From positions 1-28,187 of the IMG/VR virus record IMGVR_UViG_3300023229_000066: a stretch of DNA of 28,187 nt. One strand, written 5' to 3'. This DNA comes from a virus. Both the position numbers and the translations under genes were made by a program. The first letter of the stretch is position 1, and each line of letters opens with the position of its first letter. This document shows, piece by piece, positions 11,461 to 21,200 of the stretch. Below the pieces are notes generated by a model that was given only the letters and a program-made list of their open reading frames with translations, made no database searches and was not told where the DNA came from.

Positions 11461-12693
11461 ATGGTAACAAGCCCAACAGGTTTATCTTCATTAAACTCAC
11501 AAAAATCAATACCCTTAGCAAAATCAAATATCTTTCCTGCAAGGGTTAAATTTGCTATGATAGATGATAAACAAGAACCTCAAGCCTTTAAGGATTTTGG
11601 GGGGTGGAGTTCTTTAGGGTGTGTATTTTATACTAAATTAAACAACCCCAACCCCTCCCCATCATTTTCAACAGATAATTTTGCAGTACCTTTATTCCCA
11701 AACAATTCAAATATCCCTCTAAAGAATGAAATTATTTACATCATATCTTTACCTAACAATGGGGTGCAATCTGATGTTAATAATGAAACACAATATTATT
11801 TTCAATCTATAAATTTATGGAATAGTACCCACCATAACGCAATACCAGATCCAATTAATAATAATACATTACCACCTTCTCAACAGCAAGACTATGAGGA
11901 AACTTCAGCAGGTAGTGTAAGAAGAGTAACAGATGGGGGAACTGATATAGATTTAGGTTTAGGGTTTAAAGAAAGACTAAGTATAAGAAATTTACAACCC
12001 TATATTGGTGATTTAATATATCAAGGTAGATGGGGTCAATCCCTTAGGTTTGGTTCAACTCTAAAAGAGGCAGGATTACCTAACCCCTGGTCAAGTGTGG
12101 GGGAAGACGGAGATCCAATTACCATTATAAAAAATGGTCAACATGAAGAAGAAACAGACCCTTGGGTACCTCAAATCGAAGATATTAATACGGATGCTTC
12201 AAGTGTTTATTTAACTTCTACACAAGAGATACCGATAAAAGCAGCTTCAACTAATTATAAATCTTATGACGTAGCTCCAATATCACCTAATAAGTTTATA
12301 GAAAAACAAATAATACTAAACTCAGGACGTTTAATGTTTAATGCTAAGAGTGATTCAATTTTATTAAGTTCATTTGATAGTATTAGTTTAAATTCAATAA
12401 ATAGTTTAAATGTAGATACACCTAAAACAATCATTAGTTCAAAAGAAATATTTTTAGGTGATAAAAATGCAAAGGAATCCGTAATATTAGGGGATAAATT
12501 TTTAGGAGATTTACAAAAACTCCTTCTATCCTTAATTTCATTATCAACTGCTTTAGCAACACCTATAGGTACTGGGGTACCATTTGTACCAAACGCAGCA
12601 ATCCCAGCACCTGCCATAGATACACAGATTAAAGCCCAAAACATGCTTAACAAGATAGAGATATATAAATCAAAAGTCAGTAAAACCAAATAA
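11461..12693 (+). CDS. gp5-like baseplate hub/spike protein (candidate)
   Basis: 410 residues. An N-terminal beta-rich segment (residues 20-115, with KNEIIYIISLPN) suits an OB-fold. A central motif GDLIYQGRWGQSLRFGST (183-200) is, to my knowledge, typical of gp5-type hub proteins in T4-like phages. A C-terminal beta-repeat (QIILNSGRLMFNAKSDSILL, then SSFDSISLNSINSL) resembles the start of a beta-helix spike. No lysozyme domain, as carried by T4 gp5, is visible. A hydrophobic Ala/Pro stretch near residues 355-385 may mediate trimer or membrane contact. It overlaps the next gene by one base (TAATG). Hub identity is probable, not certain. Confidence 0.6.
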   Translation: MVTSPTGLSSLNSQKSIPLAKSNIFPARVKFAMIDDKQEPQAFKDFGGWSSLGCVFYTKLNNPNPSPSFSTDNFAVPLFPNNSNIPLKNEIIYIISLPNNGVQSDVNNETQYYFQSINLWNSTHHNAIPDPINNNTLPPSQQQDYEETSAGSVRRVTDGGTDIDLGLGFKERLSIRNLQPYIGDLIYQGRWGQSLRFGSTLKEAGLPNPWSSVGEDGDPITIIKNGQHEEETDPWVPQIEDINTDASSVYLTSTQEIPIKAASTNYKSYDVAPISPNKFIEKQIILNSGRLMFNAKSDSILLSSFDSISLNSINSLNVDTPKTIISSKEIFLGDKNAKESVILGDKFLGDLQKLLLSLISLSTALATPIGTGVPFVPNAAIPAPAIDTQIKAQNMLNKIEIYKSKVSKTK

Positions 12694-14042
12694 TGTCGGC
12701 AGCACTAGTAAAAATAATTATAAAAAGTATTACTAAAGTAATAAAGAATACATCAAAATTTGATCTTGCTGTAGATGATTTACTGGAAAAGTTTAAAGAT
12801 TCATGTCCCCCAAAGAATGAAATTTTACTTATTGTTAAACAAAAAAACCAAATACAATCGGCCTTAAGTAATGTATTAAATACAGTAAATACATTACAAA
12901 AAACAACTGAAACAGTTTCAAAAATCGTAAAGAGTGTTGATGTAGCCGTTAAAATTATTAAAAAAATACCAGCACCAACAGCAGTAGCAGGGGTAGGTAT
13001 ACCAATTAATATTCTTACTTTACTAGCAGATTCATTAGATTTATTAGGTGATTTGATAAAGGGGGCAAAGGGAGCCCTTTCTATAATACCAAAAGCCATA
13101 GGAACTATTAAAACTTCAGCCCAATCTATTATTTCCAAACTTTCTCTTTTAGATAATGTTTTAAATAAATGTATTGAGGAGTTATTAAATAGAGATAATA
13201 TGGAGTGGGTTGCTAATAAAATATATAAAACAGGAGATAATGTAATCTATAACGATCTATATTATAAATCAACAATAGATGATAACTTAAATGCCCCCCC
13301 ACCACCTCAATCATCCCCAAAATCCTGGGTATCTTCAACAGAAAAAGATGCATCGAATCAATTAATAAGTGAAATCGGAAACTCAGCAGCATCCTCTGGG
13401 GAGTTTGCTAATAGTAATGTTAATTTTGATGTTGAGAAATTGCTTTTAGATAAATTATCTCCCAACTCTAATAATCCTCTATTTTATAGAGGTTTCATTT
13501 TAACCTTAGAATCTAACTCCTCAAACACCTTTTCATTCCCTCAAAGAAGAGTAGTTGGGAATAGAACTTCAACACCATTCACTCCAAATGAATTTATAAT
13601 AATAACTAATTTACCAGATGGTGGCTATTCATATAGTACATCTGTACAAGTATTAATTGATGAAGTTAAATTTAGAATAGATGGGTATTTAAGTGTTAAC
13701 CCAAATGTAGATATAGTGCAGGTAGAGACTTTTGAAATTGGTAATGATTTATTATCACCTCCACCCCTAAGATACCCCCCATTTGGAGAGGCAGGATTTA
13801 TTGGTGAATCAAGAAGACAAGGTAATATATTTTACACATTTTTATCAAATGATATTTCTACACTAAACTCAAACGCAGAATCTATAAGTAATTGGAAGGA
13901 GTTTAAACCCGATACAAGACCCTTTAATATTATTGGTGGTTTAGATGGAGATGAAAGAGTAGAATTCAAACGGGGGTATAAGGAAATTTACAAATGGAGT
14001 AATAACTTAGTAAGGTGGGTATCTGACCGTAAAGAATACTGA
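12693..14042 (+). CDS. Tail/baseplate protein with chitin-binding-like module
   Basis: 449 residues. The N-terminal 165 residues are helical with a hydrophobic stretch (APTAVAGVGIPINILTLLAD). Residues 170-212 (MEWVANKIYKTGDNVIYNDL, then YYKS to SWVS) have the W-x-Y-xxGDxVxYxxxxYxS-x-W pattern of small carbohydrate-binding modules (CBM5/12, chitin-binding type 3). The C-terminal half is beta-rich and Pro/Asn/Ser-rich. It starts on the overlapping TAATG of the gp5-like gene. The layout suggests a hub or tail-tip component that can touch cell-surface glycans. The family is not otherwise recognised. Confidence 0.62.
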   Translation: MSAALVKIIIKSITKVIKNTSKFDLAVDDLLEKFKDSCPPKNEILLIVKQKNQIQSALSNVLNTVNTLQKTTETVSKIVKSVDVAVKIIKKIPAPTAVAGVGIPINILTLLADSLDLLGDLIKGAKGALSIIPKAIGTIKTSAQSIISKLSLLDNVLNKCIEELLNRDNMEWVANKIYKTGDNVIYNDLYYKSTIDDNLNAPPPPQSSPKSWVSSTEKDASNQLISEIGNSAASSGEFANSNVNFDVEKLLLDKLSPNSNNPLFYRGFILTLESNSSNTFSFPQRRVVGNRTSTPFTPNEFIIITNLPDGGYSYSTSVQVLIDEVKFRIDGYLSVNPNVDIVQVETFEIGNDLLSPPPLRYPPFGEAGFIGESRRQGNIFYTFLSNDISTLNSNAESISNWKEFKPDTRPFNIIGGLDGDERVEFKRGYKEIYKWSNNLVRWVSDRKEY

Positions 14043-14062
14043 TAAAAAACATTAATTTTTAA

Positions 14063-14071
14063 TATTTATAA
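14063..14071 (+). promoter_or_regulatory. Candidate late promoter before the gp25/gp6 unit
   Basis: TATTTATAA, 15 bases before the ATG at 14087, in the short gap after the preceding stop codon. Confidence 0.45.
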
Positions 14072-14086
14072 TAAATTCAACATAGA

Positions 14087-14437
14087 ATGAAATCATCAGA
14101 ATTAAAAAAACTAATTAAGGAAGCCGTAAAAGAAGCAATTCACGAAGAAATGAAAGATATTTTATTAGAAGCTATTCGTGCTCCCCAAATAAATAAGTTA
14201 AGTACACCTTCACCTGTTATGGAATCTAATACAACCTTAAATAAAGTTGATTCTACCCCTGCAATGAACTCAATCGAACAAAGAGAGGCATATCAAAACA
14301 TTTTAGGAGGTATGAGTAATGGTTTTACAACTAATAATATACCACAAAAATTTAACCCACAAGGAGGAGTACCTGGGGGTGACTTACCATCTGGTGAAGT
14401 AGATATGAGTCAGATAATGAATATAATGGGTAGGTAA
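14087..14437 (+). CDS. Small helical protein upstream of gp25
   Basis: 116 residues. Residues 1-30 are a strongly amphipathic charged helix (MKSSELKKLIKEAVKEAIHE). The rest is Asn/Pro/Gly-rich and probably disordered, ending in DMSQIMNIMGR. The stop overlaps the gp25 start by one base (TAATG). The design suggests an adaptor or assembly peptide; function is not known. Confidence 0.65.
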   Translation: MKSSELKKLIKEAVKEAIHEEMKDILLEAIRAPQINKLSTPSPVMESNTTLNKVDSTPAMNSIEQREAYQNILGGMSNGFTTNNIPQKFNPQGGVPGGDLPSGEVDMSQIMNIMGR

Positions 14438-14844
14438 TGGCAAAAATATTAGAAAATAGATATCCAATTGACTCCATAGGCCGAAAGGCTGTTGGGTTTA
14501 GTTTCCCTTTAAATGGATCTGCTGTTTTTATACCAACCTACACCACTAGAGAGCAATTAAAATCTAATTTAATTAATTACCTATTAACAAATAGAGGAGA
14601 AAGGATATTTAATCCTAATTTTGGTGCTGATTTAAGGAATTTAGTTTTTGAAAATATATCAGAGGCCACTTCAGATGAACTCCAAGAACGTATTCAAACT
14701 GATATTAATAACTATTTCCCCCAAATAATCATAAAAGAAATAAAATTTATCAATAACCCAGATAGTAATGAAATTAATTTTTCATTAACATATAATATAG
14801 CTGATTTTGGGGTAACGGATGAAATAAACATATTACTACAATAA
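14437..14844 (+). CDS. 25: Baseplate wedge protein gp25-like
   Basis: 135 residues, the usual length for the gp25/GpW-type baseplate family. The hallmark is INYLLTNRGERIFNPNFGAD at about residues 46-65. gp25 sits in the inner wedge and contacts the sheath initiator and gp6. It overlaps gp6 by one base (TAATG), and the order gp25-gp6 fits contractile tails. Confidence 0.9.
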   Translation: MAKILENRYPIDSIGRKAVGFSFPLNGSAVFIPTYTTREQLKSNLINYLLTNRGERIFNPNFGADLRNLVFENISEATSDELQERIQTDINNYFPQIIIKEIKFINNPDSNEINFSLTYNIADFGVTDEINILLQ

Positions 14845-16706
14845 TGGCTGATTTAAAAAGAGACATAAGATATATTGATAGGGATTTTAATGAATTTAGA
14901 AATGCATTAGTAAATTATTCTAAAACATACTTCCCAAACACTTATAATGATTTTACAGATACTTCTACAGGTATGCTGTTCATGGAAATGGCATCCTATG
15001 TTGGAGATGTATTATCGTTTTATTTGGATAATCAAATCCAAGAAACATTTATACAAAAAGCAAAGCAACAGGAGAATTTATACCAAATGGCTTACTTATT
15101 AGGTTATAAACCTAAAGTCACAACCGCTTCTACTGTAGAAATTGATTTTTATCAACAATTACCTGCAAAATTAGAAGGGGGAGAGTATGTTCCTGATTTT
15201 AACTATGCTTTAATCATACCTGAAAATACAACAATAACATCAAATTTAAGTTCAACCCAAAACTTTATAATTGAAGATGCTATTGATTTTTCAGCCTCTG
15301 GGTCTTTAAACCCTACAACTGTGTCAGTATATCAGATTATAGGTACTAACCCTTCATATTTTCTTTTAAAGAAATCAAGAAAAGCAATTTCATCTACAAT
15401 TAATTCAACACAATTTACATTTAATTCAGCTGTAAGATTTGATACTAGAACAATTTCAACAACTAATATTATAGGCGTATTAGATGTGGTAGATTCTGAT
15501 GGTAATACCTGGTATGAAGTACCAAATATGGCGCAGGAAAACGTGTTTGATACGATTAGAAACACAAACACCAGCGACCCTACATATAATCAAGAAGAAG
15601 ATGCTCCATATTTACTCCAATTGAAACAAGTACAAAGGAGATTCACAACCCGATTTATAAATTCAGGATCTTTAGAATTTGAGTTTGGAGCGGGGGCCAC
15701 AACTAGTAATGATGAGATGATAATTCCTAACCCTGATAATGTAGGTTTAGGTTTACCATTTGAAAGAGATCAACTTACAACAGCATTCTCACCACTTAAC
15801 TTTATATTTACAAATACCTATGGTATAGCACCTTACAATACAACTTTAACAGTAAGATATTTAACCGGTGGTGGTATTAAATCAAATGTAGAATCCGGAA
15901 CTTTAACAGTTTTAGATGATACTAATTTTAAATTTATAAACCCTAACCTCGCAAATACTTCACTAGCAAACCAAATATTTGCTTCTATTTCCTCTAATAA
16001 CCCATTAGCCGCTGATGGTGGACAAGATGGAGATACTATTGAAGAGTTAAGGTTAAATGCTCTTGGTAATTTTCAAAACCAACTACGTACTGTAACTAAA
16101 GAAGATTATTTAATTAGATCATTATCGATGCCTTCAAATTTAGGTGTAATTGCTAAAGCATATGCAGTTCCATCAAAAATTGAAAAATATCAACCTGGTG
16201 AATTACCTACAATGTTAGATTTATATGTTTTAACTTATAATTCTGATAAAAAATTAAAAATAGCCTCGAAATTAATAAAAAGAAACCTCCAAACTTACTT
16301 AGCTGAGTATAGGATGATTAATGATTCTGTTAAAATTAAAGATGCCTTTGTAATTAACATTGAAATAGTATTTGGTATAATTGTTTTACCAAACTATAAT
16401 AATAATGCAACTATAACTAAATGTATTTCTTCACTAACTAATTTATTCGACATAGACCAATGGCAGATTAATGAACCCATTTTGATGAAGGATTTATATA
16501 TTCTTTTAGATAAAGTAGAAGGAGTACAAACTGTGAAAAGTGTAATTATAAATAACTTAACAGGAGAAGATTTAGGTTATAGTAGTTATGCCTATGATGT
16601 ACAGGGTGCTACAATTGATGATGTAATTTACCCATCTCTAGATCCTATGATTTTTGAAGTTAAATTCCCTACTATAGACATTAAAGGTAGAGTAGTACCA
16701 CTATAA
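14844..16706 (+). CDS. 6: Baseplate wedge protein gp6-like (J family)
   Basis: 620 residues, close to T4 gp6 (660). The N-terminus matches the family: RDIRYIDRDFNEFRNALVNY, then YNDFTDTSTGMLFMEMASYV, DVLSFYLDNQIQETFIQKAK and YQMAYLLGYKPK. The middle has the family segment DTIEELRLNALGNFQNQLRT followed by VTKEDY (residues about 394-420). The C-terminal half is the conserved alpha/beta part. gp6 dimers form the ring that joins the wedges. It follows gp25 with a one-base overlap. Confidence 0.88.
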   Translation: MADLKRDIRYIDRDFNEFRNALVNYSKTYFPNTYNDFTDTSTGMLFMEMASYVGDVLSFYLDNQIQETFIQKAKQQENLYQMAYLLGYKPKVTTASTVEIDFYQQLPAKLEGGEYVPDFNYALIIPENTTITSNLSSTQNFIIEDAIDFSASGSLNPTTVSVYQIIGTNPSYFLLKKSRKAISSTINSTQFTFNSAVRFDTRTISTTNIIGVLDVVDSDGNTWYEVPNMAQENVFDTIRNTNTSDPTYNQEEDAPYLLQLKQVQRRFTTRFINSGSLEFEFGAGATTSNDEMIIPNPDNVGLGLPFERDQLTTAFSPLNFIFTNTYGIAPYNTTLTVRYLTGGGIKSNVESGTLTVLDDTNFKFINPNLANTSLANQIFASISSNNPLAADGGQDGDTIEELRLNALGNFQNQLRTVTKEDYLIRSLSMPSNLGVIAKAYAVPSKIEKYQPGELPTMLDLYVLTYNSDKKLKIASKLIKRNLQTYLAEYRMINDSVKIKDAFVINIEIVFGIIVLPNYNNNATITKCISSLTNLFDIDQWQINEPILMKDLYILLDKVEGVQTVKSVIINNLTGEDLGYSSYAYDVQGATIDDVIYPSLDPMIFEVKFPTIDIKGRVVPL

Positions 16707-16717
16707 TAATTTAAGAC

Positions 16718-17857
16718 ATGGCAATTTATAAACTATTTCCAACTAAAGATACTACATTATACTCAGATTCTCCTAATATGAATACGGGGTTAGATGAGAT
16801 TATAGAAGCGTCTACTTACATTAAAAATGCAAGTGGTCAAGTTAGTAGATATTTAGTTCAGTTTTCAACTAGTGAAATAAATAATATTATTTCAACTAAA
16901 ACCTCAAATGGGGAATGGACGGCTTATTTGAGGAATTTTAATTCTGTAGTAACAGGGTTAAATTTAGATACAAAACTACTATTTTACCCAATATCAGGAG
17001 AATGGGGTATGGGTACGGGAAGATTTGGGGATTCCCCTCAAGTTACAAACGGTGCAAGTTGGAACTTTATAGATTACTCAGGCTCAAATTCATGGGAGGG
17101 GAGTGGCTTTCCAACATATGTGACAGCATCATTCCCCGAATCACTAGTGGGTGGGGGTAACTGGTATACAGGTTCTAATCTTGGATTAAATATAACTCAA
17201 TCCCAAACCTTTACATATTCTGATACTAAAGATATAAATGTAAATGTTAAAAATACAGTTGAAACTTGGTATAGTTATTCATTAGACTCTTCTAATGGAT
17301 TTAAGAATGATGGGTTTATAATAAAACAAACAGATGATAATGAGTTTGTGAATAACCCTAACAACCAAAAAACATTTAGGTTTTTCTCAATAGATACAAA
17401 TACAATCTACCCCCCTCAATTAGAGTTTAGGTTTAATGATTTTATATTTAATACGGGTTCATCCACTAATGTAGTATTACCACAAGTAGAAAGTTTTATT
17501 TCTATATATAACAATGTTGGTATTTACTATTCCCAAAGTATTCCTAGATTAAGATTTGCGGCAATGCCTAAATACCCTGATGTAATATTCCAAACATCAT
17601 CTTTATACTCTACAAACTACTACCTACCGGAATCTCAATCACTATATGCTGTAAAAGATACAGAAACAAACGAATTTGTAATTGATTTTGATAATGATTA
17701 TACTAGAATTAGTGCTGATGCAACCTCAAGTTATTTTGATTTGTATATGAATGGTTTAGAACCTGAAAGATATTACACAGTATTAGTAAAAACCATAATA
17801 GATGGTACAACTACAATATTTAATGAAGATATTATATTCAAAGTAGCTAAAGGATAA
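16718..17857 (+). CDS. Virion protein with DNRLRE-like (CBM96-like) N-terminus
   Basis: 379 residues. The N-terminus KLFPTKDTTLYSDSPNMNTG, with later RYLVQF, follows the DNRLRE / CBM96 pattern of extracellular beta-sandwiches. The remainder is rich in Tyr, Asn and Ser and beta-prone, with a fibronectin-like C-terminus (MNGLEPERYYTVLVKTII). It lies between gp6 and the giant gene, where T4 carries outer wedge genes, so it is probably a wedge-attached or adhesive structural subunit. No enzymatic motif is seen. Confidence 0.68.
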   Translation: MAIYKLFPTKDTTLYSDSPNMNTGLDEIIEASTYIKNASGQVSRYLVQFSTSEINNIISTKTSNGEWTAYLRNFNSVVTGLNLDTKLLFYPISGEWGMGTGRFGDSPQVTNGASWNFIDYSGSNSWEGSGFPTYVTASFPESLVGGGNWYTGSNLGLNITQSQTFTYSDTKDINVNVKNTVETWYSYSLDSSNGFKNDGFIIKQTDDNEFVNNPNNQKTFRFFSIDTNTIYPPQLEFRFNDFIFNTGSSTNVVLPQVESFISIYNNVGIYYSQSIPRLRFAAMPKYPDVIFQTSSLYSTNYYLPESQSLYAVKDTETNEFVIDFDNDYTRISADATSSYFDLYMNGLEPERYYTVLVKTIIDGTTTIFNEDIIFKVAKG

Positions 17858-17859
17858 AT

Positions 17860-18231
17860 ATGAATAATATACAAAAAGTACAAATTTCAAGGCAGGTTTT
17901 TGATAAGAATAAATTTAATGAAACCATAGATACTACATTCTCACAGTTAGTACCTACAGTTGATCCTTCTTTCTTTGATATAAACTTGGCTACCATAGGA
18001 GATTTTTTTACATTATATAACAAGTTCTTTTATTTAATTCCTAAAGAGGGTGATGTGAATTCTCATTTATATTTGGTTGAAACAAGTGGGGCTTATATTA
18101 ATTATACCCCTAATGAAGAAGAAATACAAGCATTATTAGAAGAAATAGCAGAATTAAGAATTGAAAATTTAGAAGTAAGGCAAGAAATAGCAGATGTTAT
18201 TACTCAGTTTACAGAAACTCCTAACACATAA
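17860..18231 (+). CDS. Small structural protein with C-terminal coiled coil
   Basis: 123 residues. The conserved-looking core is FFTLYNKFFYLIPKEGDVNS at about residues 48-67. Residues 86-115 form an acidic coiled coil (EEEIQALLEEIAELRIENLE). It starts 2 bases after the preceding stop and ends 6 bases before the giant gene. It is likely a baseplate or fibre-attachment subunit that trimerises; not recognised by family. Confidence 0.65.
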   Translation: MNNIQKVQISRQVFDKNKFNETIDTTFSQLVPTVDPSFFDINLATIGDFFTLYNKFFYLIPKEGDVNSHLYLVETSGAYINYTPNEEEIQALLEEIAELRIENLEVRQEIADVITQFTETPNT

Positions 18232-18237
18232 ACATAA

Positions 18238-21200
18238 ATGGCCCAAACTCCTATTAATATTAACCCCGAAGAAGATTATATGATAAACCTTCCTTCACCA
18301 AACCAAACACCAACATATGTTGGTCTAAGTTCGGATCAGTTTGACTTCACCATTCCCATAAGTGCATCTACATCACAGGTTAATTCTAATACACTATCTA
18401 GTGATGGTTTTGAATTACAAGATCAAACCATTATACCTAATGAAATAATTTCATCATCATTCACCCCCGGGGAAAATTATGTTGAATTTTATATATATAG
18501 TGCCGAAAAGTCACTATTATCATCTACCTTATATTTTGAAAACTGGACTATAACAAATAACTCCAATAGGGAACAATTATCTGGATCTTATATAGATATC
18601 ACAACTGGGTTAAATGTAATCGAAAAAGCATCAACAACAGTTCCAACTGGTGAGATTACATTAAACCCTTCATCAAATATTTATAGTGAGGGATTTGAAA
18701 ATGGGACATTATATGCCTCTTATAATTTTGTAAATTATGAGTTAGGTTCAACACCAAATCTCCCATTCTATTTATCTAAAATTTCATCAGATAGAACAGA
18801 AATAGCCATAAAGTCAAATTTAATCCCCCAATCAAAATTAACTGAGGGGTATGTTGGTTTGGTAAATGCTATTAATAATAATGAATTTTTTGATGAATTT
18901 TATGTTAGTTTCTATAATAATAACTATGTAATTGCTATTAACTTACAATTAAGTAGTTCAATATCAACATCTCAAACCTCATCTTTAACATCAATAGTAT
19001 CTCCTGAGGATCCAATCTCAAATGATACTATTTTTATAAAACTATATGAACCTCTACCTCAACAATATCAATTAAAGGATGAATTATATATAGCCTCAAA
19101 GGTAGGTGAAAGTCAAGCATATAAAGTTGAATTCTTAGAAGATTTCAGTGAGTTAATTGAACAGGCTAATTTTATTCAAGGTCCTAATATTAACATTCCT
19201 TTAAAGGATTTAATAAATAATTCAACCGGCTTAAAATCCTATGAGGATCTAATGACAACACCATCATCAGAGTCCCTAAATAATTTACTTAACATATTAA
19301 ACAAGAAGGGTGTTACAATAACCCCAAACTACTCGTATAACACTTTTAATGAATTTATTAACTTTTCATCTGCAAAGGCTAGGATAAATAATTTTATTGA
19401 AAAGGTATCTCAAATACAATCTTATGAAGCTGATATTTCAATTATTGTAGGTGTTACAGGTTCTAACCCTAATGTAAAGGGAATATCATCTAGTTTAGCT
19501 AGTTTACAAACAAACATAACCAACCTTGTAACTAATTTTGATGGGTATGAAAGTTATTTATACAATAACTCATCCTCTTTTTCATATCCAAAAACAGGAT
19601 CATCATATCCCTATGCTTTACTCCCAACAAGTAGTGTTGAAGTATTAATATGGTTGGGTAGTGATGTAGAAAATGCTCAATATTATGGTGGATACGTATT
19701 ATCCGCGTCTTTATATGATGAAAATAACCAAAATTGGTTATATTATACAATCCCCAACTTTATAAAAGAAAATTCAAATAATAATGAGTATATTGAATTT
19801 TCAAATATGGTTGGTCAATCATTTGATGAAGTTTGGCTTTATACAAGAGCTTTAAGTGAAAGATACAATACGTCGAATTCACCTGATAGAGGTTTACCTT
19901 TAGGTTTAGCAGCAGAGGCTGTTAAAGGTTTAGGATTCGAAACATTCGGCAACAATTATGATAACCAAGATAACTTTATAGGTTTAACAGGTGAAGATAA
20001 TGGTAGTTATATCCCACCTACGGGGAGTGAATTAATTACACAATATATAGCTGTAAATAGTGGTAGTATAGTTAATTATTGGAGTGATGGTTATTCTTGG
20101 GTTGATTACGTTCAATCTATAACTGAACCTGGTTTCCCCTATGCCATTGATAAGGTAAGTAAAGAAATATTTAAACGCCTTTACCATAACATGGCTTACC
20201 TTACGAAAAAGAAAGGTACAATTAGTGGGTTAAGACAACTTATTAATATTTGGGGTATACCAAACACAATCCTTCGTATTAATGAGTTTGGGGGTAAAAA
20301 TAGAGATAATAGTAATGATTATGATTTATGGTATAATAGATTTAGTTATGCTTATACCCCTACAGCAAACTCATATGCTGCAAGTTCATCAGTAAAGGTC
20401 CCATGGATGCCTTTAGAAAGAAATTATATTGCTGAAGATAAAATAATAGTACCAGATGGTTTAGCTTTTAGATTTAAAACAACAGGATTCCCTTCATCAA
20501 GTTTTGGGGGATCATATTTTAGTCAATCTTTAGCAGTTAAAAAATCAAACGGAACTTATGACAATGATATGGATTGGGGAATTCAACTATCATACGAAAA
20601 CAAACCCTCAGGTTCATATTCAGGTTCAAGTAATAGTGATTATTATGAATATGGGAAAATGAAATTTGTAATGTCGGCATCTATTGAAGAAGGAGGCACT
20701 ATAGTATCAGATGACATATATCTTCCATTTTTTAATAAAGGATGGTGGAGTGTTTTACTTCAAAGAAATCAACACCCATCATCATCCGATAATAGTATAG
20801 GTACTATTTACACCCTACAAGTAGCAAATAATCAATACAATGGGGTTGATGGTAACATAATAGGTTGGACAGGCTCTGTTAGTATAGATACATCAGGCAC
20901 TCAAGGTTATGGTACTGGGAATTATGGTCAAGTCATATATGATCCCACTGGTCCTAATTTTGGGTATGGTGTAGGGACCTATGGATTATACCTCTATGGA
21001 TCTTTAAATGTAACACAATCTGCAAATGCAGCTTGGAATAGGTTCGGAGTAACAGAATTTGATGGTGTTTACGTAGGAGGTTACATATCAGGATCAAATA
21101 TAGCTACTGAATATTTAAGTGAAAATGGTAAAATATTTTCAGGATCACTTCAAGAATTTAGATATTATTCTAATAATATTCCAACAGAAGTATTTCATGA

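Noticed and set aside
12264-13138. - strand frames within the virion genes (also 15332-15571, 19532-19750, 25335-25595, 26012-26353, 26847-27074)
   Set aside because: All lie opposite strong virion coding sequence with family motifs and have no start signals or domains of their own.
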